64,000 nucleotides of DNA from Streptomyces sp. NRRL F-5135 (GCF_000719775.1 NZ_JOHR01000010.1:124001-188000), one strand, 5' to 3'; shown: positions 26,437 to 33,368, counted from the first letter of the stretch. The notes: generated by a model from the letters alone, not told the origin. Made by a program: numbers and translations.

Positions 26437-27855
26437 TCAGGGCTTGGACAGGGAGACGACCGGACCGTCCGGCCCGTCGTCGTCGCCGGGGTTCGTGTGG
26501 CCGGTGGCGTCGAGGAGGGCATCCAGGCACAGGACAGGGTCGGCGGTCAGATGGGAGGTGGCTTCCGCGATGCGGGCGGCGTCGGTGTCGGAGACGTAGG
26601 GGGTGCGGATGCGGGTGAAGCCGGGGCGGCCTTGCATCGCCATCACCGCTACCCCGACATAGGCGGGGTCCTGCAAGGTGACCGGGCTGGCGTCCGGCCA
26701 GTTGCGGATGTCGTCGCCCAGCGCGGCCACGGCGGCTTCCACGGTCTTCTGCGCGAACGACAGCCCGACTGGGCACACGTCACGGATGAAGGTCGGGATG
26801 GCATCCCCGGTGGTCTTCTGGCTGATCAGGATCACGAGGATGCCGACGCTGCGGCCCTTCTTGACCAGGTCTTCCACCAGGCGGGCGTTCTCCGCCGTCA
26901 GCGCGGCCAAACGTTTCGTCTCGGCGTCGCTGCCCTTGTACTCACGGAAGAACGTGTGCGCCTCATCGATGAGCACCACCGTGAGCGGCCAAAGCCGCGA
27001 GGGGCCGATGTGCCACATGTTCTTCACGCCCAGCATGTCGCGGATCAGCGAGGACCGACGCCGACGCAGCGCTACCAGGCGCTTGAACAGCGCGTTGGCC
27101 TCGTCCAGGTCGTCACCGCAGAATGCGAACATTCGCTTGACCAGATCCGCGTAGTCGCCTTCCTCGGCCCGCGACACCTTCCCGTCGAAGCCCACGATCT
27201 GCACGGCCGCCGACGGCGCGAGGTCACAGACGAACTTGTTCACTGCCGAGGTCTTGCCCGCGCCCGGGGTGCCGGCCACGGTCACCCCGGGCACATTTGC
27301 CAAGGACACGCACACCGGTGCCGCGTACTCGTCCACGCCCAACTCCCAGCGCGACACCTCCTCCGGCGGGCGGCCGGTGGGACGGTGCTCGGTCGGCGTG
27401 GTCAACGGGTCGGAGCGCACGCCACGGATCACCACCCGGCCGGGCCCGTCCGGCAGCACGGAGACCCGCGTGCACCGCCAGGCGTCGGCCAGGAATCGCG
27501 CTGCCCTCTGGTACTCCTCCAGACCCACCTGCGGCAGCGTCCTGGCCCGCACGATCACGCCGAACCGGTCCGGCTTGACTTTGATCCTGGGAGTCAGCAC
27601 CCGGGGCGCGGGGGCAGGACTGTCCTTCTGCGCGGTGATCTGTGCCAGCAGGCCCGGGGTCTTGTCGGTGACCGTCAGTCCGGCCATCCGCGCCAGCCGT
27701 ACCCAGCCCCAACGCACCCGCATGGCCTGCCGGATGCTGACCCGCGTGCCCCGGTCGGCACGGATATAGCGCACCATTGCCCACAGCAGCCGCGTGCCCG
27801 CCAGCACGGCTACGATCAGCAGCACCTGCGGCGCGCGGTCGGTCAGGTCCTCCAC
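26437..27855 (-). CDS. traB: TraB-like FtsK/SpoIIIE conjugative DNA translocase
   Basis: 472-aa single-protein conjugation motor of actinomycete elements, moving double-stranded DNA between mycelia. One N-terminal membrane segment (about 10-28) anchors it. Walker A is AGTPGAGKTS (194-203) and Walker B is LTVVLIDEAH (291-300). A downstream ILVILISQKTTGDAIPT matches the FtsK sensor region. GTG start with GAGGGGG 8 nt upstream. It shares orientation with the regulator upstream and the spread gene downstream, forming the transfer module. Confidence 0.92.
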   Translation of the reverse strand: MEDLTDRAPQVLLIVAVLAGTRLLWAMVRYIRADRGTRVSIRQAMRVRWGWVRLARMAGLTVTDKTPGLLAQITAQKDSPAPAPRVLTPRIKVKPDRFGVIVRARTLPQVGLEEYQRAARFLADAWRCTRVSVLPDGPGRVVIRGVRSDPLTTPTEHRPTGRPPEEVSRWELGVDEYAAPVCVSLANVPGVTVAGTPGAGKTSAVNKFVCDLAPSAAVQIVGFDGKVSRAEEGDYADLVKRMFAFCGDDLDEANALFKRLVALRRRRSSLIRDMLGVKNMWHIGPSRLWPLTVVLIDEAHTFFREYKGSDAETKRLAALTAENARLVEDLVKKGRSVGILVILISQKTTGDAIPTFIRDVCPVGLSFAQKTVEAAVAALGDDIRNWPDASPVTLQDPAYVGVAVMAMQGRPGFTRIRTPYVSDTDAARIAEATSHLTADPVLCLDALLDATGHTNPGDDDGPDGPVVSLSKP

Positions 27856-27856
27856 G

Positions 27857-27994
27857 TCAGTCCCCCTCGGTATCGGATATCAGGCGGAGCATCTCGGCCA
27901 GGCCCAGCCCGGCCGCGTCCACTGGGGTCAGGCCGAGCCGGGCGAGCACAGCACCGGAGGCGGCGAACGTCGCCTTGCCCTCGGTGCCCGGCAA
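27857..27994 (-). CDS. short open frame before traB, possible gene remnant
   Basis: Reading from a TTG at 27994 gives 45 aa beginning LPGTEGKATF and ending MLRLISDTEGD. It looks protein-like, with biased codons and GLTPVDAAGLGLAEML. It is in the same frame as the SCO3933-type gene upstream, separated from it only by that gene's stop, and ends just before the traB start. I cannot name a family. It may be a small gene with a weak start or a fragment. Confidence 0.3.
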   Translation of the reverse strand: MPGTEGKATFAASGAVLARLGLTPVDAAGLGLAEMLRLISDTEGD

Positions 27995-28045
27995 GGGGCG
28001 CAGCGCGTGCAGCCTCCGCTGCGGCCCCCCGGCTGTCGGGTCGGA

Positions 28046-28399
28046 TCACTGGGCCGCCTCCGCCGCGACCAGCTCCAGGCGGGCGGCGCGGTAGGCGATG
28101 CCGTCGGAGAGCTGCCCGTTGAAGATCCGCGCCCACGGGGTCGCGAACAACTCCACCGGCCGCACCATCACGCCCGGCTTCAGCCCCGTCGCGAGGCCCG
28201 CCTCCGGGACGGTGATCTTCAGGACCTCGGCCCGGCCGTCCTCCATGAGCATCACGGTCACGGTGTACAGCGACGCGCCGGTCTCCCGGTCGGTGGCGAC
28301 CTCCCCGGTCTGCTGGTCCTTGATCTTCAGCACCGGCTCGGTGCCCGCGATGCACACCGCCGACGGCAGCAGAGCAACACGAATTCGAGACATGGCCAT
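28046..28399 (-). CDS. SCO3933-family AICE regulatory protein
   Basis: 117-aa cytoplasmic protein matching the small family that precedes traB/FtsK genes in many Streptomyces integrative elements. The recognisable signature is LKIKDQQTGEVATDRETGAS followed by VTVPEAGLATGLKPG and FATPW. The biochemical role is not established as far as I know. AAGGGATG lies before the ATG. It is divergent from the GntR-type repressor gene, so both share the control region between them. Confidence 0.75.
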   Translation of the reverse strand: MAMSRIRVALLPSAVCIAGTEPVLKIKDQQTGEVATDRETGASLYTVTVMLMEDGRAEVLKITVPEAGLATGLKPGVMVRPVELFATPWARIFNGQLSDGIAYRAARLELVAAEAAQ

Positions 28400-28577
28400 G
28401 CCATCACATCCCTTGATCGATAGAGCCGCTTGATCGGCTCGCTAGGAGCATAAGGAGATCATCGCTCAACTTGCAAGGTCGATTAGATCGTGAAGGCGAT
28501 CAGGTTGTGAGGCGGTCAGGCGGGGAACACGTGGATGTGCCTGTAGCGCTACGGCTGGCTGGCGATACCGTGGTGGC
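28400..28577. promoter_or_regulatory. divergent control region of the transfer genes and GntR repressor
   Basis: The 178-bp gap contains two CTTGATCG copies 17 bp apart (28412-28419, 28429-28436) and further GATC-rich motifs near 28480-28500. A related TTGATCAAG occurs at 29510-29518 after the repressor gene. These are candidate operators for the GntR-type protein, by analogy with KorSA control of pSAM2. Confidence 0.45.
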
Positions 28578-29447
28578 ATGACCCTGCCCTTGGACGAGGA
28601 CTCCCGGCCGCCGTATCTCCAGGCCGCCGAGGCTCTGCGGGACGCGATCTTGAACGGTGAGTTCCGCCCCGGCGAGCGCCTGCCCTCGGCCAACGTGCTG
28701 CGGGACCGGTTCGGTGTCTCCAGCTCCACCGTCCAAAACGCCCTGCGTGTGCTCAAGCAGGAAGGGCTCGTCTACTCCCAGCTCGGTCGGGGCAGCTACG
28801 TCAGCGCCTCAGCCGGCCAGAGTGCCGGACCAGCTGACGACGACCACGGCGATGCCGAGTCCGAAGGCCCGGACTGGCCGGTCGACCTCATCCACAACGA
28901 AGACAGCCGCCCGCCGTACGTTCAGGTGGCCGACATCCTCCGTCGCGAGATCGAGGAAGGCACCTATCCGCCCGGCTCTCAGCTTCCTCCCGCCCGTGAG
29001 ATCCAGGAGCGATTCCAAGTCGCCAACTCCACCGCACAGAACGCCTACCGGAGCCTCAAGCAGGCAGGACTTGTGTACGCGGTCAAGGGGCGCGGTGTCT
29101 TCGTGCGCCAGGCCCCGGAGCCGGGCAAGCACCGCGGGCCGATCACGAACTACCTGCTGCGAGACGAGATCGCCCGCGAGGCCCGTGCGGCTGCCGCCGA
29201 GTTCGCCGACCTCAGCGATGACGAGTTGCTGGAGCGGGAAGCGGAGCTGGACCGGCGATGGGTCACGATCCGCGAGGAGCATCAGCGAGTCTTCAACGAG
29301 CGCCGGAAGGTAAAACGCGAGAAGAGCCGACGCGGCCTGTTCCTGCCACCCCTCCATGACGACGACACCACGTCGGACGTGTCGCCGAGCCAGAAGCTGG
29401 AGGCCGCACTGGCCGAGTCGAGGAAACGCCGGCAGCAGCGCACCTGA
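28578..29447 (+). CDS. GntR-family regulator with two winged-helix domains
   Basis: 289-aa transcription factor, likely the transfer repressor of the element (KorA-like role). Unusually it has two GntR DNA-binding domains in tandem. The first (about 10-75) reads RPPYLQAAEALRDAILNGEF, with VLRDRFGVSSSTVQNALRVL inside. The second (about 108-175) reads RPPYVQVADILRREIEEGTY, with IQERFQVANSTAQNAYRSLK inside. A charged coiled-coil-like C-terminus follows (about 195-289). No effector-binding FadR/HutC domain is seen. It could contact paired operators as a monomer or loop DNA. Confidence 0.85.
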   Translation: MTLPLDEDSRPPYLQAAEALRDAILNGEFRPGERLPSANVLRDRFGVSSSTVQNALRVLKQEGLVYSQLGRGSYVSASAGQSAGPADDDHGDAESEGPDWPVDLIHNEDSRPPYVQVADILRREIEEGTYPPGSQLPPAREIQERFQVANSTAQNAYRSLKQAGLVYAVKGRGVFVRQAPEPGKHRGPITNYLLRDEIAREARAAAAEFADLSDDELLEREAELDRRWVTIREEHQRVFNERRKVKREKSRRGLFLPPLHDDDTTSDVSPSQKLEAALAESRKRRQQRT

Positions 29448-30001
29448 TCGACAGCCTGACAGATCGACCAGTGGTGAGCTGTTCAGAGTTTCTTTACTTG
29501 ATCAAGGCGGCCCGCTGGCGCGGGCCGCGCGCGCTCCGGCCCTGCGGGGCCGCCGCCCGCTCCTGTCTCCGCCCCGCTTGCCGTCGGCCCCGCCGGTCCG
29601 GGCGCGCAACAGCCGACACAGCGAACCACCTGGGGCTCTGCCCCAGACCCCGGCCCTCCCTCCGAGGGGCAGTGGGGCCGAGTGCGGGTGCGGCTTCGTC
29701 GTGGTGAGCGGTCGCGGGTCGCGGGTGGTGTCCCTCGCCGCCCGGTCACCGGAGGCGTACCAGGAACCCCCGGGGGCCGCCAAGGCCGAGCGCACGCGTC
29801 ACGATGTGAGCCTTGGCGGCCCCCGGAGAACCCTGGTTCGGCGAAGCTGCCCGACCGACGAGGGACCCCACCCGCTCAGGCCCCGGCCTTGCCGGAGCCC
29901 GGCCCGCCGCGTAGTGGGGCACCTTTGTGGGCGGGTGCCGACCGGATCACCCCGGTTGATGTGCCGGCCGGGCGTACCGTGGAGTGGGAGGTGGTGAGTT
30001 G
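29448..30001. other. non-coding region of the AICE with GC-rich hairpins
   Basis: A 554-bp stretch without a convincing gene. It contains a CCCGC/GCGGG-type hairpin near 29512-29530, the GGGGCTCTGCCCCAG element near 29632-29646 often seen beside Streptomyces plasmid genes, and the long inverted repeat listed at 29770-29826. It could hold a replication origin or small RNA; nothing decides it. Confidence 0.4.
29770..29826. repeat. perfect 16-bp inverted repeat
   Basis: CCGGGGGCCGCCAAGG at 29770-29785 is exactly complementary to 29811-29826, with a 25-nt loop. It is about 175 bp before the XRE gene. A single-strand origin, attenuator or terminator would all look like this. Confidence 0.6.
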
Positions 30002-31249
30002 ATGACCACGGAACTGGCTGACAACGTCCGCAAGTACCGGCGTCGCGCGGGGATGAGCCAGGAGGAACTCGCCCACGCCGCAGGTGTATCGCCGGGCACC
30101 GTGCGCAAGGCCGAGCAGGGCGGCACCATCCGCATGGAGACCCTGCACACGCTTGCCCGCGCGCTGGGGGTGACCACGGCCGCGCTGATGGCCTCAGACG
30201 CACCGGAGCCCGTCGGTCGGGCCGAGGAGCCGAATCGTGTCAACCTGATCCAGCTCCGCGCTGCCCTCACCCCAGCCGTCGGACTCGTGGACCAGGACAT
30301 CGAAGCCGTGACCGAGGAACCGAACCTGCGCACCTTCCAGCGGATGCTGCTAGACGCACGGGTGTTGTACTTCTCCGATAGCTACAAGAGCGTCGCGGCT
30401 CAACTGCCGGGCCTGCTGCGCGATGCAGCTCAAGCCGTCGCCTACTACGACAGTGGGGACGAGCACCGGCAGGCCCTGTTGGCCCGCGCCGAGGCGCTGC
30501 GTCTGGCCGGCACCTACCTCACCCAGGTACGGCAGTACGACATCGCGTACGCCGCTGTGCGCGGCGCCATCATGGACGCCCGTCAGGCCGGAGACATGCT
30601 CGCGGCGGGCTCCGGTGTCGGCTGCATGTGCTGGCTGCTGGTGAGGCAGGGACGGTTGGACGAGGCGGAACAGGTCGCCGCCCAGAGCATGGACGCGGTG
30701 GAGCCGAAGATCACCGGGGCCGAGCCGGACCACTACGCGGTGTGGGGTGGCCTGGCGATGGAGGCCGCCGCCGCAGCCGCGAGGAACAACCGTCCCGACG
30801 AGGCGAAGGAGTACCGTCAAGCCGCCCGGGTCGCGGCAACCGCTATCGGGACGGCGCATCGCAACGTCTCCCGGCACTGGTCTGTCTTCGGGCCGGTCAC
30901 AGCCGCGGTCAAAGCACTCGAAGACGACATGGTGATCGGCGACGCCCGCGCGGTGGTGCGCAAGTCAGGCGAGCAGGAGGAGTTGTCGCCCAAGGCGTGG
31001 AAGCGCTTGGGCAGGCCCAGCACTAACGACGGGAACCGCTTCACCCTCGATGTGGCGCGCGCCCACACCCGGACCGGCGACTTGTCAGCCGCCATGGACG
31101 AGTTGACCCGTGCCAGGGAAGCCGCCCCGCAGTGGCTGCGGCACCAGAACGGGGCCGCCGAGACCATGCAGGAGATCCTGCGCAAGCGCAAGCGCACCCT
31201 CACGACGGAGATGCGCGAAATGGCCGACTACCTGGGCGTTGTCGGGTAG
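30002..31249 (+). CDS. XRE-family regulator with TPR-like C-terminal domain
   Basis: 415-aa protein. The N-terminal helix-turn-helix (about 8-62) includes VRKYRRRAGMSQEELAHAAG and VSPGTVRKAEQG. The rest is an all-helical repeat array with features such as QLPGLLRDAAQAVAYYDSGD and LRLAGTYLTQVRQYDIAYAA, similar to the TPR-bearing XRE proteins common in Streptomyces elements. It probably senses a peptide or protein partner and controls nearby element genes. ATG 30002 is preferred, behind GGGAGGTGG. Three small features downstream (palindromes and two short genes) belong to the same module. Confidence 0.82.
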   Translation: MTTELADNVRKYRRRAGMSQEELAHAAGVSPGTVRKAEQGGTIRMETLHTLARALGVTTAALMASDAPEPVGRAEEPNRVNLIQLRAALTPAVGLVDQDIEAVTEEPNLRTFQRMLLDARVLYFSDSYKSVAAQLPGLLRDAAQAVAYYDSGDEHRQALLARAEALRLAGTYLTQVRQYDIAYAAVRGAIMDARQAGDMLAAGSGVGCMCWLLVRQGRLDEAEQVAAQSMDAVEPKITGAEPDHYAVWGGLAMEAAAAAARNNRPDEAKEYRQAARVAATAIGTAHRNVSRHWSVFGPVTAAVKALEDDMVIGDARAVVRKSGEQEELSPKAWKRLGRPSTNDGNRFTLDVARAHTRTGDLSAAMDELTRAREAAPQWLRHQNGAAETMQEILRKRKRTLTTEMREMADYLGVVG

Positions 31250-31296
31250 CTGCCACGCAACGTGGCAGTTCGTAAACCAAGAGTCGCGAACTGCCA
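31250..31296. promoter_or_regulatory. operator-like palindromes around CTGCCA
   Basis: CTGCCACG/CGTGGCAG with a 3-nt spacer lies at 31250-31268. It overlaps a second inverted repeat TGGCAGTTCG (31263-31272) / CGAACTGCCA (31287-31296). The three overlapping half-sites follow the XRE gene stop directly and precede the next gene, so they may be binding sites for the XRE protein. Confidence 0.45.
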
Positions 31297-31376
31297 TGGC
31301 TCCCACCTGGGGTGACGATCAGCCAGCGCCTACGGTCAGTGTGTCCACCGTCAGTGACCCAGGCCCGGGAGTGCCA

Positions 31377-31745
31377 GTGAGCCAGCCCAGGAGCGAAGCC
31401 GACCGCATGCGCCGCAGAGAGCTGTACGACGCCGCGTCGGGCGGGGGAGGTCCCCGCTTACTGCCGTGGACCAGCCCGGAGGGGAAGCCCTGCTACCTGA
31501 GCAGCGACGGCCGGGGTTACCTCTCCACCCTCGCCGACAGCATCGAGACGGTACAGCTCAGCATGGGCCAAGAGCTGTTGGAGTACTCCCGCGATGTCAC
31601 GTCGCCCGGCGCGAAATCCCTGTCGGCGAGCGAATACCGTTGGTTGGCCTGCCGGTTGGCAGAAGCCCTGGCGGACGCGCTCAGGGTCGCAGACTCGCGC
31701 GGACAGCGCATCCCGGGTCAGGAAGAGGCGGCCGAGGATGCCTGA
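31377..31745 (+). CDS. hypothetical protein of the XRE module
   Basis: 122-aa soluble protein starting MSQPRSEADRMRRRELYDAA, with a central LLPWTSPEGKPCYLSSDGRG and a helical C-terminus (YRWLACRLAEALADALRVAD). As recalled, similar proteins occur next to TPR-type XRE regulators in Streptomyces, but no function is known. GTG 31377 is favoured because GGGAG lies 5-6 nt upstream; an ATG at 31296 would add 27 residues and overlap the palindromes. Its end overlaps the start of the next frame by 8 bp. Confidence 0.65.
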   Translation: MSQPRSEADRMRRRELYDAASGGGGPRLLPWTSPEGKPCYLSSDGRGYLSTLADSIETVQLSMGQELLEYSRDVTSPGAKSLSASEYRWLACRLAEALADALRVADSRGQRIPGQEEAAEDA

Positions 31746-32026
31746 CTCTCCGAACGTCGGCGCACCAGCACGCAACGCCTCTCGGGGACGCTACCGCTTC
31801 CGCGAGTACCACGTGACCACCGTCCCCGCCCCCCCTGGCGCTACCAGCGTTCGAGGCGGTCTGCGTCACTGGCGAAGAGCGCAACTGCGGCGCCACCTCG
31901 GGCACGCTGCACACCCCGGACGAACTCACCCGCTGGATTGCCGGACACTGCGCCCAGAGCGGCCACGAACTGTACGAGCAGACCGTCCGCGCCCTCGTCC
32001 GCGCCGAACCCGGCGCATGGCAGTAA
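31738..32026 (+). pseudogene. frameshifted DUF7848-like small protein gene
   Basis: The first frame gives MPDSPNVGAPARNASRGRYR then FREYHVTTVPAP. The rest of the protein (LALPAFEAVCVTGEERNCGA and on to LVRAEPGAWQ, stop 32024-32026) is in a different frame. Removing one C from the seven-C run at 31829-31835 restores a single 95-codon reading frame. The joined product resembles small Streptomyces proteins with conserved Cys and a GxWQ end (DUF7848, as recalled). It is either a real single-base inactivation, phase variation in the C run, or a sequencing error. Confidence 0.65.
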
Positions 32027-32082
32027 AGTCCCCCTGCGCCGACACCACGCCAGCGGCAACGCGACTATGCGGCCCAAGCCGC

Positions 32083-32104
32083 TGACGGCAGTAGCGACGG
32101 CAAC
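32083..32104. repeat. end repeat, copy 2
   Basis: TGACGGCAGTAG then CGACGGCAAC, the direct counterpart of 22484-22506. Nearby TCCACG repeats (about 32114-32136) and an inverted ACTGCCGTTGACC (32151-32163) add to the impression of recombinase arm sites at the right end of the element. Confidence 0.5.
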
Positions 32105-32195
32105 AGCCACGGATTTCCACGCACATCCACGGACACCAGCGGACTGCGAAACTGCCGTTGACCTGCGAATATGCAGGTGGAGAGGGGTCGCGTAG

Positions 32196-32219
32196 CACAC
32201 GTACTATGTGCTGGCGGGG
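32196..32219 (+). repeat. 24-bp direct repeat, right copy: candidate attR core
   Basis: Identical to 21631-21654. The base triplet immediately before it, in the rhs reading frame, is TAG, so nothing upstream can read into the tip. Homology to rhs begins exactly at its first base and continues rightward with divergence. Confidence 0.65.
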
Positions 32220-32597
32220 GCTACGCCGGTCTTGGTTCACAATTCAAATTGTGGCCCGGCACTGAAGGATTTGCAGAAGGACTACCCTCGGCGCACAGTG
32301 GGAATCCTTGATGTCGGAAACGATCAGCTTCCGATGATCAGTGGTCCAGGCGGGCAGTCAGGGCTCCTCAAGAATCTTCCGGGCAGGGCGAAGGCCAACG
32401 GAGAGCATGTGGAGACGCACGCGGCAGCGTTCTTGCGCATGAACCCAGGCATCAGAAAGGCCGTGCTCTACATCGACTACCCAACGGGGGCGTGTCCAAC
32501 ATGCAAAAGTACCTTGCCTGGCATGTTGCCCAAGGGTACTCAACTGTGGGTGATATCGCCACGAAGGACTGAGAAATTCACCGGACTTCCTGATTGA
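32196..32597 (+). pseudogene. orphan Rhs toxin tip, DddA/SCP1.201-type deaminase, lacking its rhs body
   Basis: 133 codons with no proper start: HTYYVLAG, then TPVLVHNSNC (Hint end), then a 115-residue tip. The tip carries the deaminase zinc signature H71-V-E73 and C100-P-T-C103, in GEHVETHAAAFLRMN and YPTGACPTCKSTLPGMLPKG. The spacing and surrounding words match the double-stranded-DNA cytidine deaminase DddA and the SCP1.201 family named for a Streptomyces plasmid gene. Expression would need fusion to an rhs gene; GTG 32208 has no ribosome site. Catalytic residues look intact, so the module is silent rather than decayed. See the AICE entry for how it may be reactivated. Confidence 0.8.
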
Positions 32598-32606
32598 GTC
32601 AAGGGA

Positions 32607-32647
32607 ATTAATTGGCGGCCGATCCGTTGGACCGGCCGCCAATTAAT
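32607..32647. terminator. strong bidirectional terminator between convergent genes
   Basis: A perfect 15-bp stem (ATTAATTGGCGGCCG at 32607-32621 with its complement at 32633-32647), 11-nt loop, and A/T-rich feet on both sides. It sits between the orphan tip and the oppositely oriented 32659-33354 gene. Confidence 0.8.
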
Positions 32648-32658
32648 GTTCTGGTTGC

Positions 32659-33354
32659 CTACCAGGGAAGTGGCTCATCGGTTGTGTAGTCCTGAACCCC
32701 AGAGTATGAGCGCCACTTGACTCCTGCTAGGTTCTCTGCCCAAGCAAGATCCCCTGGCGCAATCGCTGCCAGGGTGATGTCCTGGCCTGCCTCAGGGTCG
32801 TCGCTCGGGTGGACGAGAGCAAGCCAGCTCTCGCCGATGAGGATTCGTGAACCGGGGGCTGGCCAGTTCCATGCAGGGAAGGGGAATTCACGAACCCCTT
32901 CCTGGGACCAGAGCCAATACGCTTGTACTCCTTGCGTGACCTTCGTTGCAGGAGCACCGAGGATGGCTTCCAAGACTGTGGCGTGAATCAAGAATTCTGA
33001 GAGCCGCTCGCCGGTCCGCTTCCAAGGGGCCGGTTCGTCGGACGGTTCTCGCTCGTACACGGAGTGATCTTCATCGTTCGGGTCGAATGCCCAAACCCGA
33101 GTTCCTTGGTTCTCAACCCAGAACGGAATCTTTCCGTCTTCTACTGCCAGTTCCGTCAGAGGGATGGCGTAGTTGTGTGACGCGATCGCCCCGTCCCACT
33201 GGGCGGAGATTTCATGCCACTCGACAAGCTCCCTAGGTGTTTCAGGTGATTCCTCCAATCTCGGATTGGGTGATTTAGGAGCGCCATACCATCTCCGCAG
33301 AAAACGCAGTAGGCCCTGATTGTCCGTGGGGGCGAGAGAGGTCATGTGAGACAT
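32659..33354 (-). CDS. hypothetical protein, possible immunity protein of the orphan deaminase tip
   Basis: 231-aa soluble protein rich in Trp and acidic residues, with no family I can name surely. The N-terminal half (LRFLRRWYGAP, then RELVEWHEISAQWDGAI) recalls SUKH/SMI1-type immunity proteins, which pair with nuclease and deaminase toxins. It lies directly after the orphan tip but on the opposite strand, which is unusual for an immunity gene. Third-position GC is lower than in the flanking core genes, consistent with acquisition together with the tip. It starts MSHMTSLAP; the second ATG (33345) is an alternative. The assignment as immunity is inference from position and composition. Confidence 0.5.
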   Translation of the reverse strand: MSHMTSLAPTDNQGLLRFLRRWYGAPKSPNPRLEESPETPRELVEWHEISAQWDGAIASHNYAIPLTELAVEDGKIPFWVENQGTRVWAFDPNDEDHSVYEREPSDEPAPWKRTGERLSEFLIHATVLEAILGAPATKVTQGVQAYWLWSQEGVREFPFPAWNWPAPGSRILIGESWLALVHPSDDPEAGQDITLAAIAPGDLAWAENLAGVKWRSYSGVQDYTTDEPLPW

Positions 33355-33368
33355 TATGCGCTACACGC

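Larger units (their letters stand above)
21631..32219 (+). mobile_element. AICE (integrative conjugative element) inserted in the 3' end of rhs, carrying a replacement toxin tip
   Basis: The segment from one 24-bp core to the other is 10,565 bp. It contains the new Rhs tip, its putative immunity gene, then int, xis, rep, spdB-like, traB/FtsK, an SCO3933-type regulator, a double GntR repressor, an XRE regulator and two small genes. These are the standard AICE modules: site-specific recombination, rolling-circle replication, conjugative DNA transport, control. No tRNA gene lies at either edge, unlike most AICEs. Boundaries are inferred from the core repeat. A narrower alternative (about 22484-32104) would use the shorter repeat next to int and leave the tip and immunity gene as chromosomal. 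Confidence 0.7.

Noticed and set aside
26497..28122. A 541-codon plus-strand frame opposite traB
   Set aside because: Antisense shadow of traB, which has Walker A and B motifs and a good ribosome site.
29448..30001. A hidden gene in the AICE non-coding region
   Set aside because: Short frames exist on both strands but none has codon bias, a ribosome site and a protein-like product together.
32208..32597. The deaminase tip as a free-standing gene from GTG 32208
   Set aside because: That GTG is a valine codon inside the conserved YYVLAG motif and has no ribosome site; the sequence is a tip without its rhs body.
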